A stretch of 64,000 nt of DNA from Bacillus sp. PAMC26568 (GTDB taxonomy: Bacteria > Bacillota > Bacilli > Bacillales > Bacillaceae). This document shows, in pieces, positions 1-8,346 of the stretch. The translations under genes and the position numbers were made by a program. The stretch covers positions 1,860,001 to 1,924,000 of the forward strand of contig NZ_CP060137.1 of NCBI RefSeq assembly GCF_014235785.1, given 5' to 3'. Numbering within the stretch: the stretch's first letter is position 1; each line of letters begins with the position of its first letter. The notes below the pieces were generated by a model that was given only the letters and a program-made list of their open reading frames with translations, did no database searches and was not told the DNA's origin.

Positions 1-2
1 CA

Positions 3-110
3 TCTGAGGAAGAAAAACGGAACTTTAGTCAGGTTTTTCAAGATTTATCCTAAAATATCGATGGAATTAAAGCAACCATACAACTTCTCCAAATCTCTTG
101 AGGCTTTACA
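3..110 (+). pseudogene. Decayed upstream copy of the DUF1641 gene
   Basis: Read from base 3, this stretch gives DLS*NIDGIKATIQLLQ, matching DLSQNADGIKETIQLLQ in the intact gene that follows, with a TAA where the copy has CAA and a further stop shortly after. The nucleotide match runs over about 85 bases. It is a remnant of a tandem duplicate, or the tail of one entering from the left edge. No function is expected. Confidence 0.7.
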
Positions 111-165
111 AAATATGTATTCATAATGCTCTAGTAGATTTGAATACACCGGGAGGTACCGAATA

Positions 166-645
166 ATGGCAAGGCCAATTACGAAGATAGATGAACCAAT
201 CCTTTCTGAAAAGGAAATACAGGATCAATCACTTAATAATGTTTTAGAAGACTTATCCCAAAATGCCGATGGGATTAAAGAAACCATTCAACTTCTCCAA
301 GAACTTCACAAGAGCGGAATTCTTGGAGCCATTAATAATCTTGTTGAAGCAAAAGAACAAGTAGCAAAAATAGCAGTAGGACAAATGTTACGTCCGCCTG
401 TAACAAATGCCCTTAATAATGCAATGGCTGCAGCTGGAATTTTGACAGAAATAGACCCTGAAACAACAAAAAAACTGATGGGAGGTCTAACGAAAGGTCT
501 TCAAAAAGCAGAAGAAGGCATTCGAACAAATAAAAAAGTTGGCGTTTTTGATTTAGTAAAATTAATGAGAGATCCAGATGTTAATCGCGTAATAAAGTAT
601 TCTCTTGACTTATTAAAGGGATTAGGTGAAGGAATAAAGGATTAG
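166..645 (+). CDS. DUF1641 family protein (YrhD/YjgD-like)
   Basis: Protein of 159 aa, the usual length for B. subtilis YrhD and YjgD. The conserved core VGQMLRPPVTNALNNAMAAAG (about residues 71-90) and the KVGVFDLVKLMRDPDVNR stretch near 124-141 identify DUF1641. In Bacillus these genes sit directly downstream of a formate dehydrogenase alpha-subunit gene, so the formate dehydrogenase may lie left of this window; that is inference. The biochemical role is not established. The start ATG follows a good GGGAGGT site. A broken copy lies just upstream, and a molybdate uptake gene 1.7 kb downstream fits a molybdoenzyme neighbourhood. Confidence 0.85.
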   Translation: MARPITKIDEPILSEKEIQDQSLNNVLEDLSQNADGIKETIQLLQELHKSGILGAINNLVEAKEQVAKIAVGQMLRPPVTNALNNAMAAAGILTEIDPETTKKLMGGLTKGLQKAEEGIRTNKKVGVFDLVKLMRDPDVNRVIKYSLDLLKGLGEGIKD

Positions 646-710
646 CATCAGTAGATATACTCAAAATTGAAGACATGTTTATTCCTCTTACACCTTATAA
701 GCCATGACAG

Positions 711-779
711 AAATCTTGTAATTGCCCTGTACGACTCTTTGAAAAAAGTATAGGGCGATTGTATTTCAAGATTTTTTTT
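711..779 (+). terminator. Long intrinsic terminator after the DUF1641 gene
   Basis: AAATCTTG and ATTGCCCT pair with AGGGCGAT and CAAGATTT, followed by eight T. This ends the transcript of the DUF1641 gene before psiE. Confidence 0.75.
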
Positions 780-861
780 CAATGATAAAAATAAAAAGTA
801 GCCTAAGTTATTTTGGGAAAGAGATATCATTCATGTCAAAAGGGAATAATGGAGGATACTA

Positions 862-1272
862 ATGTTTGGATCTGATAAGCTGAAAAATGGGAAGTGGCTG
901 ATAAAACTGTATCAAATGATGTTGAATACATCATTGATTTTTCTTAGCTTTATTATTACTTATTTTCTTTTTAGAGAACTTTATTACATTTTAAACGATG
1001 CTTTATTGAGTAATAAAAATGTTCATGAAATTTTCAGTAAAATACTTATATTTTTCCTGTATTTTGGTTTTATTTCCATAATTGTACGATATTTCGAAGA
1101 AGATCACCATTTCCCTTTACGATACCTTCTATATATTGGAATTACAGCTACAATTCGATTCATAATAGTAAATAACAAAGAACCAATTCAAATTTTTTGG
1201 TTATCTTTGGTAATTTTCGTGCTGATAATAAGTTACCTGCTCTTGCCTCCTGCGGAAGCTAAAAATCATTAA
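862..1272 (+). CDS. psiE: PsiE family phosphate-starvation-inducible membrane protein
   Basis: Protein of 136 aa with four hydrophobic segments (about 20-42, 56-76, 84-104 and 108-128). The conserved PsiE signature is visible: FGFISIIVRYFEEDHHFPLR followed by YLLYIGITATIRFIIVN. PsiE proteins are small inner-membrane proteins induced by phosphate limitation in enterobacteria; the molecular role is unknown. ATG follows a TGGAGGA site. The next gene starts about 20 bp after the stop, so the two are probably co-transcribed. No Pho box was recognised upstream. Confidence 0.88.
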   Translation: MFGSDKLKNGKWLIKLYQMMLNTSLIFLSFIITYFLFRELYYILNDALLSNKNVHEIFSKILIFFLYFGFISIIVRYFEEDHHFPLRYLLYIGITATIRFIIVNNKEPIQIFWLSLVIFVLIISYLLLPPAEAKNH

Positions 1273-1294
1273 AAATCAGATAGGGGAAATGAAA

Positions 1295-1648
1295 ATGAAA
1301 AGAAATATGGAACATCAGTTCAATATGCTGCTCCGTGAAATACGCAAAGAATATGTTGGAAATGGACCGAAAGAAATTACTACACGATTTGTAGGACCTT
1401 GGGTCATTAGTGAGATGAAAGGAAATCTGACAAATGTTGAACATTTTATGATAGGTTCGATAGAAGGGCAGCGAGTTGTTCATGATACGCGAACTAAGTT
1501 AGTAAAGCAGCTTTATAAAAATCCTGTGGTCTTGAAAAAAATTGAGGAGATAACCGACGCAAAAATTGTGAACATCTTTACAGATATTGATATAGAAACG
1601 GATACTGCAATGACCATTTATGTATTTGACAAGCCAATTCATGGATAA
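1295..1648 (+). CDS. MpsC-family (DUF2294) protein
   Basis: About 117 aa. The pattern GPKEITTRFVGPWVI, followed by LVKQLYKNP and a C-terminal VNIFTDIDIETDTAMTIYVF, fits DUF2294, now linked to the MpsC component of a membrane-potential-generating system in staphylococci. No MpsA or MpsB homologue is in view, so its role here is open. Two ATGs lie close together: 1289 is only 2 nt from the GGGG of the ribosome site, while 1295 has an 8-nt spacing and is preferred. It probably forms a unit with psiE. Confidence 0.75.
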   Translation: MKRNMEHQFNMLLREIRKEYVGNGPKEITTRFVGPWVISEMKGNLTNVEHFMIGSIEGQRVVHDTRTKLVKQLYKNPVVLKKIEEITDAKIVNIFTDIDIETDTAMTIYVFDKPIHG

Positions 1649-1748
1649 TATTATTTATGATTTCGATGCAGTTGCTTTATTTCTAACGAATGGTAATTCT
1701 AAATTATAAGTCTATTGTTTAAATATATAAATCCCTAACCTTTAGTAG

Positions 1749-1770
1749 TCTTCAAAGAACTCTTTGAAGA
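1749..1770. repeat. Perfect 10-bp inverted repeat upstream of a small gene
   Basis: TCTTCAAAGA and TCTTTGAAGA are separated by 2 bp, with no T tract after them. The element sits 33 bp before the next start codon. It may be an operator or a 5' UTR hairpin; it does not look like a terminator. Confidence 0.5.
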
Positions 1771-1803
1771 TTGTAATACTATGAAGTAAAAGGAGGAGCT
1801 GTT

Positions 1804-2187
1804 ATGGACTTAAAAAAAATGATAGGTAACACAAATATACCAGAGGTTGATACAGACTTAATAATTTCCAATGTGAACAGAAATCTCATAAACCTTTATA
1901 ACAAAAAAGATATTGGAGATTACACCGGAATTTTAAACGATATGCTAGTGCTGGCGGTTCATCTCAAGCTTGATTTAGTATTAAAGTATTTTGGTGCTGT
2001 TCCTATTGTTGCTGCGGATGAAAGAATTCAATTCCAGGAAATATTTAAATGCCTAGGCACAAGAAAGAACAATAAGGATTGGTTTTTAAATTTATTTTCT
2101 CTTTTTTTAGGGATTGCTTTTGTTTTTAAATTTGATATGAGTGAAATAGAAAGGAAATTCTTTGAAAAAAAAAGAAAGAATCTTTGA
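1804..2187 (+). CDS. Hypothetical protein, 127 aa
   Basis: An unrecognised protein with an ideal AAAGGAGGAG ribosome site 6 bp before ATG and a terminator 50 bp after its stop, so it is very likely expressed. It looks mostly helical, with a hydrophobic stretch near residues 95-110 (FLNLFSLFLGIAFVF) and a very basic tail (KFFEKKRKNL). The C-terminal helix weakly recalls all-alpha dUTPase/MazG folds, but the metal-binding EExxE residues are not visible, so no enzymatic call is made. An inverted repeat lies just upstream. Confidence 0.65.
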   Translation: MDLKKMIGNTNIPEVDTDLIISNVNRNLINLYNKKDIGDYTGILNDMLVLAVHLKLDLVLKYFGAVPIVAADERIQFQEIFKCLGTRKNNKDWFLNLFSLFLGIAFVFKFDMSEIERKFFEKKRKNL

Positions 2188-2236
2188 TGTTCTTGTTTCT
2201 TTGTGAGAATCAGCTACAGCATTGAAATGGGGAGAC

Positions 2237-2279
2237 CGATTAGCTGATCATAAAGAAGACATCCTAATCGTTCTTTTTT
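2237..2279 (+). terminator. Intrinsic terminator before modA
   Basis: CGATTAG pairs with CTAATCG across a 20-nt loop and is followed by TTCTTTTTT. It separates the upstream small gene from modA. Confidence 0.65.
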
Positions 2280-2333
2280 AACCTTCATAGTAAGTCCTGC
2301 TCAATAATAAATAGCAAGAAAGGAAGCGCAATA

Positions 2334-3152
2334 ATGAAAAAAATATTCCTTCTTTTTTTCTTGATGATTCTTCTATTAGCAGTCATGTCTGGGTGTTCAA
2401 CAAATGTACAAAGTGAAAAATCAGAAGCTCAGGAACAAGAATCCTCAGATAAAAAAGTGGAATTAACTGTTTCAGCAGCTTCAAGCTTACAGGATGCCTT
2501 AAAAGACATAAAATCAAGCTTTGAAAAGAAACATCCTAATGTAATTATAAACTATAATTTTGGAGCTTCAGGGGCTCTCCAACAACAAATCTCCCAAGGA
2601 GCACCTGTAGATGTGTTCTTTTCAGCTGATGAGGACAAATTTCAGAAATTAGTAGAGGATGGACTTATTGATAAGAAAAATGGAATAGGTCTATTAAGCA
2701 ACGGCCTCGTGTTGATAGTTCCAAAAGATTCAAGTAAAGGGATCAAAACATTCAAAGACCTCACCAAAGCTGATAAAACAGCACTTGGAATTCCTGAATC
2801 TGTACCAGCAGGACAATATGGAAAGGATACATTAGAAAAAGTAAATGTTTGGAAAGCGATTGAAGGGAATGTAGTTTATGGAAAGGATGTTCGTCAAGTG
2901 CTTGCATATGTTGAGACGAACAATGTTGACGCAGGAATTGTCTACAAAACGGATGCATTGACTTCCCAAAAAGTTAAAATTGCAGCAACCGCAAAGGAAG
3001 ACACACACGATCCGATTATTTATCCAGTGGGGATGATCAAAAATAGTCCCCATCCAAAAGAAACCCAACTATTCTACAATTACCTTCAAAATGGCAGCTC
3101 TATCAAGATTTTCAAAATGTATGGTTTTAAAGGTCTGCATGAATTAAAATGA
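2334..3152 (+). CDS. modA: Molybdate ABC transporter substrate-binding lipoprotein
   Basis: 272 aa. A Lys-rich signal peptide ends in a lipobox with Cys at about residue 21 (VMSGC), so the protein is anchored outside the membrane. The mature part begins with the ModA pattern ELTVSAASSLQDALKDI and continues with NFGASGALQQQISQGAPVD, FFSAD and a C-terminal PVGMIKNSPH. ModA binds molybdate or tungstate and delivers it to ModB. Its stop codon overlaps the modB start (ATGA), showing translational coupling. No modC ATPase gene follows, as is also true in B. subtilis. No Moco riboswitch was found upstream. Confidence 0.93.
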   Translation: MKKIFLLFFLMILLLAVMSGCSTNVQSEKSEAQEQESSDKKVELTVSAASSLQDALKDIKSSFEKKHPNVIINYNFGASGALQQQISQGAPVDVFFSADEDKFQKLVEDGLIDKKNGIGLLSNGLVLIVPKDSSKGIKTFKDLTKADKTALGIPESVPAGQYGKDTLEKVNVWKAIEGNVVYGKDVRQVLAYVETNNVDAGIVYKTDALTSQKVKIAATAKEDTHDPIIYPVGMIKNSPHPKETQLFYNYLQNGSSIKIFKMYGFKGLHELK

Positions 3153-3809
3153 CAACAGACTTTCTGTCACCGGTCAGACTCTCCATTGAGATAGCATCTG
3201 TCTCAGGAGTAATGGTTTTAGTTTTTGGATTATTAACGGGGATGGTAATGAGTAATACTAAATTCAAAGGGAAAGTAATCATTGAAACAGTTTTCCTTTT
3301 GCCGTTAGTATTACCGCCTACGGTCGTGGGCTTTTTGTTAATTATGTTTTTTGGAAGGAATGCTCCAGCAGGACAATTAATTGAGTGGATTTTTAATCAG
3401 CCTGTTATGTTTACGTGGTGGGCTGCTGTTATCGCTTCTACTGTGGTAGCTTTTCCGCTTATGTATCAATCTTCTAAAACAGGATTTGAAGCGATTGACA
3501 AAGATATTGAGAATGCTGCGCGTCTGGATGGTGCAAATGAAATAGAATTATATATGTTTGTTTCAATTCCACTAGCACGTAAATCCATTATTTCGGGTGT
3601 AATCCTGAGTTTTGCAAGGGCATTGGGTGAATTTGGAGCTAAACTAATGTTTGCAGGGAACATTCCGGGAAAAACACAAACAACGCCCACTGCTATATAC
3701 AGCCATTGACTCGGGGAACATGCAAATGGCTTGGTTATGGGTAGCATGTATGATTGGTATTTCTTTTTTTATGTTGCTGTGCGTACACATTCGAAGTCAT
3801 AATAATTAA
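3149..3809 (+). pseudogene. modB: modB, molybdate ABC permease, frameshifted near the C-terminus
   Basis: The first 183 codons encode a normal ModB permease: membrane segments, then the EAA-loop region (ENAARLDGANEIELYMFVSIP) and SFARALGEFGAKLMFAGNIPG. The frame then hits TGA at 3707-3709, after IYSH. Shifting by one base at about 3697 restores the expected end, AIDSGNMQMAWLWVACMIG, a last membrane helix and TAA at 3807. The joined protein would have about 219 aa, the family length. Either the strain has lost the last helix or the sequence has a 2-base loss or 1-base gain. Uptake through modA would be impaired if the shift is real. Confidence 0.85.
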
Positions 3810-4011
3810 ACATTACATGATATTCTTTCATTAAAAGAAAAATCCCTGAGGCCGATGTGTTTATCTTGGAGAACGTGCCAAATTTTGAGAGAGGAAACAA
3901 ACTACAGGAAATTAACTTAATATCCCTTTTATATGGACAAATACTGCAAGGCACTGGTAAAAGCCTGCTGAACTAACACAGGAAGAACTCGATAATTTTA
4001 GAATTAAATAA
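3810..4011 (+). other. Gap with a possible coding remnant
   Basis: No intact gene. Near 3968-4012 one frame reads ELTQEELDNFRIK then stop, which looks like the tail of a lost gene; I cannot name it. Confidence 0.3.
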
Positions 4012-4043
4012 AGAGCATGATCATTAGAGATCGTGTTCTTTTT
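4012..4043 (+). terminator. Intrinsic terminator downstream of modAB
   Basis: AGAGCATGATC pairs with GATCGTGTTCT (two G-T wobbles), loop of 6, then a T run. It probably ends the modAB transcript. Confidence 0.65.
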
Positions 4044-4249
4044 GTTGTATCAGCAGTTAAACTTGTTTTAGATTCTTACGCCTATACCTTGCTTGGCACC
4101 TAAACTAATCTCTTCGTAATTTCTCCACCTACTAACCATTCATGGGTGTATCACTGTAAAGTGACAGACATTAGGAGACCAAAAATCGAAACCCCAATTG
4201 GCACTGGTGTATCCTGCTTTTTTAGATATATCAATTCTCTAAGGTTTTT

Positions 4250-5050
4250 TTACACCCTGCTATCACTCGCAGCCTCCATATACAACTGTAGTAGAAGGTC
4301 AATGAATAGAGCCACAATCGAGTTGTAAGAGGTAATATTATACGACACATCAAGAGGTTCACGTGAACCGTATATAGGCAAAATCAAGTCGGCCATTTCG
4401 GCCAGAGTACTGTTTTGGCTGCTTGTAATAGCCGCTATTTTGATTCCCTGTCGTTTCGCGATTTGAGCTTTTGATAATACATAGGATGACTCACCAGATC
4501 TTGAGAACACAACCATAAGCTGGCTTTTGGCCAATTGGTTCATGTATATTCCGCCAGGAGCACTTACGTTAACCAGCCATGTATCCTTTCCAATGATTTG
4601 GAATCGCTGGGTAAAGTAGTTTGCAACAATCTCTGAGATCCCTGAGCCGCACACACCGATATGTGAAGAATCAGTTAACAGTTTAATAAACTGTTCCAGG
4701 TCTGTCTCATTAAGCTGGTCAATTGTTTTCCTATAATTTTGCTGAAAAGTATTCAGAAGCACTGATGCAGTTTTTTTCATAGAAGAATGGGTGTCATCCT
4801 GATTCTCTTGAAGATAATCGTATTGGTTTTTCAAATAAAATTTCAGCTCACTGTAACCGCTTAACCCAAGCTTTATACAAAGACGGGAAATACTTGATGT
4901 GGATACAAAATTATTTTTAGCAGCTTCGCGGATGCTGTAGGTTTGCAGCTGATCGATATGTTCAATTAAATCGAGAAGAATCGTATATTCTGTATCATTG
5001 ATGGTGTCCCCGATGGTAGCTAGGACTTTATTAAGCAATAAACGTTTCAT
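4250..5050 (-). CDS. RpiR/MurR-family regulator with SIS domain (MalR/GlvR-like)
   Basis: 266 aa from the preferred ATG at 5050, which has AAAGGAG 8 nt upstream; a GTG at 5059 is too close. The N-terminus (about 1-75) is an HTH_6 domain with REAAKNNFVSTSSISRLCIK. The C-terminal half is a SIS sugar-phosphate isomerase-like domain containing VCGSGISE and VFSRSGESSYV. Such regulators sense phosphorylated sugars. It lies directly downstream of malA behind a terminator, so it is the likely regulator of the alpha-glucoside operon, comparable to B. subtilis GlvR. Whether it activates or represses cannot be read here. Confidence 0.85.
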   Translation of the reverse strand: MKRLLLNKVLATIGDTINDTEYTILLDLIEHIDQLQTYSIREAAKNNFVSTSSISRLCIKLGLSGYSELKFYLKNQYDYLQENQDDTHSSMKKTASVLLNTFQQNYRKTIDQLNETDLEQFIKLLTDSSHIGVCGSGISEIVANYFTQRFQIIGKDTWLVNVSAPGGIYMNQLAKSQLMVVFSRSGESSYVLSKAQIAKRQGIKIAAITSSQNSTLAEMADLILPIYGSREPLDVSYNITSYNSIVALFIDLLLQLYMEAASDSRV

Positions 5051-5104
5051 AGTTCGCACTCCTTTAGTCTTAAGACCATTATAAAATAGAAACCGTCAGA
5101 ATCC

Positions 5105-5131
5105 CAAAAAAACCTGACAATAAGTCAGGTC
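5105..5131 (-). terminator. Intrinsic terminator after malA
   Basis: On the minus strand ACCTGAC and GTCAGGT form a stem followed by seven T. It separates malP-malA from the regulator gene, which may be reached by read-through. Confidence 0.75.
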
Positions 5132-5146
5132 TCACCGTTAATAATA

Positions 5147-6469
5147 TTAATTTAATACTGGCCAGAATTCTTTATTCGCTTCAATCAGGTCATCCAAAAC
5201 GATCTTGGCCATTTCAGCAGTAGGGAAAGTTTTATTTAAGGCAAATGCCTGTAGTGCTTTTTGGTATGAACCTTCCAGTGCCGCTTCAACAAGAAGCTTT
5301 TCAGATGCTAATTGCTGCTCAATCAAACCTTTGTAGAACAAACCAATTGGTTCCAAACGGATAGGTTCAGGTCCTCTGCTTGTTACGTAGGCAGGGATTT
5401 CCACCATTGCATCGGCAGGCAGGTTAGGAATAGCCCCATTGTTTTCCACAATAAGCAGGAAACGCTCGCGTCGGTCAAAGGCAATTGACATCGCGACGTC
5501 AACGATGAATGTACCATGGACACCAACTTTGAAGCCTTCCTTGAATTCGCCTGTTTCCTCCAAGTGCTCAATGGAATCAAACAAGTTCTTCTCACGGTTA
5601 TCCATAACCCGGTTTGCTCTTGTGTACTCCGGATTTGTCTGTTCCACAACGGTTTGAGGAATCAAATAATATTGTAAGTAAGAGCTTGGTATATACTCAG
5701 GGAAAAGCTTGAGCATTTTCGCCACGTTCTTATGCGCTTTAATCCAGTCAACATCGGAGTGCTGCAAGTCCTTCGACTGTTCCGGAGTCACAAGACCATT
5801 CACCCTCATATACTCACGCAATTCGTTCATGCGGCTTTCACCTTTGACATATACGTCGGTAAACCAGCCGAAGTGATTTAAACCGAAGTAATCAACTTCA
5901 ATTTCATCTTTATTTGCACCGAGGATTTCTGCCATGCGAAGCATCATTCCTATAGGCATATCACAAATGTTCAGGATACGGGCATTTGGACGTTCTTTGC
6001 GAATCGCTTCCGCGACAATTGCTGCAGGGTTTGAATAGTTAATGATCCACGCTTGAGGAGCGTACTCTGCAGCAAAATCGCAAAGTTCAATCATTGGCGC
6101 GATTGTCCTCATTCCGTATGACATTCCGCCTGGGCCGCATGTTTCCTGGCCAACTATTCCATGGCTAAACGGTATCTTTTCATCCTTTTCACGCATCGCA
6201 TTTCCACCCACACGAAGTTGTGCAAAGATAAAGTCAACGTCTTCAAATGCTGTTTTTGGATTTGCAGAAGAAGTGATTTTTACGTTTGGATCAAATTCCG
6301 CCACTACTTTTTCTGTAATCATCGCAACTTTCCGCTGACGTTCTTCATTGATATCGTATAGACGAATTTCGCTAACAGGGAATTCATCCTTTTTGAGCAT
6401 TAATGCTTTTGCAATTCCTGGTGTATACGTGGAACCTCCGCCGGCCACGGCAATTTTATATGTTTTCAA
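5147..6469 (-). CDS. malA: 6-phospho-alpha-glucosidase, GH4
   Basis: 440 aa. The NAD-binding start KIAVAGGGSTYTPGIAKAL, the QETCGPGGMSYGMRTI block, NICDMPIG (Cys metal ligand) and GLNHFGW (His ligand) identify a glycoside hydrolase family 4 enzyme that uses NAD+ and Mn2+. It hydrolyses maltose-6'-phosphate and related phospho-alpha-glucosides in the cytosol. The start is set at TTG 6469 because GAGGTG lies inside the longer reading frame that begins at 6484. It is 27 bp downstream of malP and shares its transcript; a terminator follows its stop. Confidence 0.92.
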   Translation of the reverse strand: MKTYKIAVAGGGSTYTPGIAKALMLKKDEFPVSEIRLYDINEERQRKVAMITEKVVAEFDPNVKITSSANPKTAFEDVDFIFAQLRVGGNAMREKDEKIPFSHGIVGQETCGPGGMSYGMRTIAPMIELCDFAAEYAPQAWIINYSNPAAIVAEAIRKERPNARILNICDMPIGMMLRMAEILGANKDEIEVDYFGLNHFGWFTDVYVKGESRMNELREYMRVNGLVTPEQSKDLQHSDVDWIKAHKNVAKMLKLFPEYIPSSYLQYYLIPQTVVEQTNPEYTRANRVMDNREKNLFDSIEHLEETGEFKEGFKVGVHGTFIVDVAMSIAFDRRERFLLIVENNGAIPNLPADAMVEIPAYVTSRGPEPIRLEPIGLFYKGLIEQQLASEKLLVEAALEGSYQKALQAFALNKTFPTAEMAKIVLDDLIEANKEFWPVLN

Positions 6470-6496
6470 AAGTAAGCACCTCAATTTTTTAGTAAT

Positions 6497-8122
6497 TTAA
6501 TAATCTAGCAAACGGTCAACAGCTTCGCGGTATTCTGATACTTTCATGCCGAAGACTATATGAACCTCTTCGTCAGATGGCTGTGACATACCAAGAGAAT
6601 CCGGAATCTTTTTGAGTGCATCTTTATTAATTAGTGATGGATCATGAACGAATATTCGCAGACGGGAAATACAGTTTGAGTAATCTTTAATGTTTTTTTT
6701 GCCCCCCATGTGCTCAATTATGCTTTTGGCAACTTCGTTCTTGTCAGCTTTGGATCTAATAAGTTTTGAAGCTTCTACTTCTGCATTTAAAACATCTTCA
6801 GTATCATCTTCCGGTTCGCGGCCAGGCGTCATAATGTTGAATTTCTCTATATACCACTTAAACGTAAACATATAGATGAAGAACATCGCAATACCGACTA
6901 GTGTTACAGGAATCCATGTTGATTTATGTCCCTGAAAAAAACCGTTAAAGACAAGTTCGATAATGTTGTTTCCGCCTAAGTAAGACGCATCTACCATATC
7001 TAAAACTGCAAATGATAAACCAGTTAATGCTGCATGAATTAGGAATAATCCTGGAGCCAAAAACATGAATAGGAATTCGAATGGTTCAGTTACTCCCGCA
7101 AAGAAAGAAGCACTTGCCGCGGAAATCGCGATAACCTTTGCTCTGTTCTTATTTTTCGCAGCAAGGTAAATACCAATTAAAGCACCAGGTACACCAAATA
7201 CTTTGATCGGCGTTGCACCCTGGCCAAGCCATACTCGGGTAATATCTGAAAGATCTCCGCTGAACTGGCCGCAGCCAAGCGCGCCTGTGGTAATAGCTTT
7301 TGTTCCTGTGTATACTTCCCCGCAGATTTCTTTTATTCCCCCAACAGGAGTAAAATGAGCCAAAGAGTACCAGACGTGGTGAAGTCCAGTAGGAATCAAT
7401 ATTCTTTCGATAAAACCGAATAGGAAGGAACCAACTACTCCTGCTCCTGTGACAATTTGGGCAGCGCTGTATATTCCGCCGCCGATAATCGGCCAGATAA
7501 ATGGAATCGCGATACCTGCAAGCATAAAGATGAAGCCAGTAGCAATCGGCGGGAAATGCTTACCTTGATAAAAGCTAAAAATCATCGGTAGTGATTTTGA
7601 CTTGTATCGTTTAGTTGCCCATGCTGCGACTGTACCGACGATTACACCTCCAAGTACCCCAGTATCAATCGTTTGGACACCAAGTACCATCGTTTGCATC
7701 GCTTTTCTCATATCCAGCGTTTGGGATATGCTTACCATATTGTTTTCGCCAACTAAAACATCAGGAGGCACTGCCATTCCGAATGTGGACATCGTCAGGC
7801 TGGAGAAAGTGATCATAAATAAGTAGCCAATAACAGCTGAAAAAGCTGCAAGATCTTTAGAGCCTTTTTCCGACATGCCAATCGCGATCGATACGGCAAA
7901 TACGAGCGGCATAAACCGGATTACAACGAGACCTGACTCACTTAGCGCATTAGCAATAAATTGAATCCAAGTGTTCCCTAAGAATGGTACCGCTTCGATA
8001 AAATGCGGGTTTTTCAGAACCGCACCAAGCGTTAACAGCAGGACAAAGAAAGACATAACCGCTACCGCTAAAAGAAACGATCGACCAAGCATTGAAAAAT
8101 AACTTTGTAATTTTTTTCGCAT
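6497..8122 (-). CDS. malP: PTS alpha-glucoside transporter, fused EIICB
   Basis: 541 aa from ATG 8122, which follows AAAGGGGGG; the frame extends upstream but lacks a ribosome site there. About ten membrane segments form the IIC domain, with GLHHVWYSLAHFTPVGG and the FFAGVTEPFEFLFMFLAP block of the glucose/maltose family. The C-terminal IIB domain (about residues 455-541) has the phosphorylation Cys in NCISRLRIFV. No IIA domain is present, so phosphate must come from another glucose-type IIA, as for B. subtilis MalP. It takes up maltose-like sugars and passes the 6-phosphate to MalA. Confidence 0.92.
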   Translation of the reverse strand: MRKKLQSYFSMLGRSFLLAVAVMSFFVLLLTLGAVLKNPHFIEAVPFLGNTWIQFIANALSESGLVVIRFMPLVFAVSIAIGMSEKGSKDLAAFSAVIGYLFMITFSSLTMSTFGMAVPPDVLVGENNMVSISQTLDMRKAMQTMVLGVQTIDTGVLGGVIVGTVAAWATKRYKSKSLPMIFSFYQGKHFPPIATGFIFMLAGIAIPFIWPIIGGGIYSAAQIVTGAGVVGSFLFGFIERILIPTGLHHVWYSLAHFTPVGGIKEICGEVYTGTKAITTGALGCGQFSGDLSDITRVWLGQGATPIKVFGVPGALIGIYLAAKNKNRAKVIAISAASASFFAGVTEPFEFLFMFLAPGLFLIHAALTGLSFAVLDMVDASYLGGNNIIELVFNGFFQGHKSTWIPVTLVGIAMFFIYMFTFKWYIEKFNIMTPGREPEDDTEDVLNAEVEASKLIRSKADKNEVAKSIIEHMGGKKNIKDYSNCISRLRIFVHDPSLINKDALKKIPDSLGMSQPSDEEVHIVFGMKVSEYREAVDRLLDY

Positions 8123-8215
8123 ATAAAACCCCCCCTTTAAAAACCTCTGTATTAACATGATTGCGTTTTCAACAACGTAACTATAGCACAGCATTTATGA
8201 TAAATGGCTGTTCTC

Positions 8216-8258
8216 AAAACATGTTTTTTAGATGTCCCCCTGTTTGAAACATGTTTTA
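8216..8258. promoter_or_regulatory. Two AAACATGTTT palindromes 30 bp apart, candidate operator
   Basis: AAAACATGTTTT (8216-8227) and GAAACATGTTTTA (8246-8258) are near-perfect palindromes whose centres are 30 bp apart, about three helical turns. They lie between the divergent malP and FAD-oxidoreductase genes. They suit a dimeric or tetrameric regulator; the RpiR protein encoded at 4250-5050 is the obvious candidate. Confidence 0.55.
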
Positions 8259-8259
8259 A

Positions 8260-8274
8260 TATTAGCGCTTTTAT
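8260..8274 (-). promoter_or_regulatory. Possible cre (CcpA) site
   Basis: On the minus strand ATAAAAGCGCTAATA matches the cre consensus WTGNAARCGNWWWCA at all but two defined positions. Carbon catabolite repression of a maltose operon is expected from known biology, but the match is imperfect. Confidence 0.35.
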
Positions 8275-8346
8275 AGAAACAGTACGCCTTCTTCAGCTAG
8301 TATACTAATAGAACCATCATGCTTCTTTTTAGTAGGAGGAACTAAA

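Noticed and set aside
2188..2333. Moco riboswitch ahead of modA
   Set aside because: Only a simple terminator stem is visible; the multi-stem conserved Moco core was not found.
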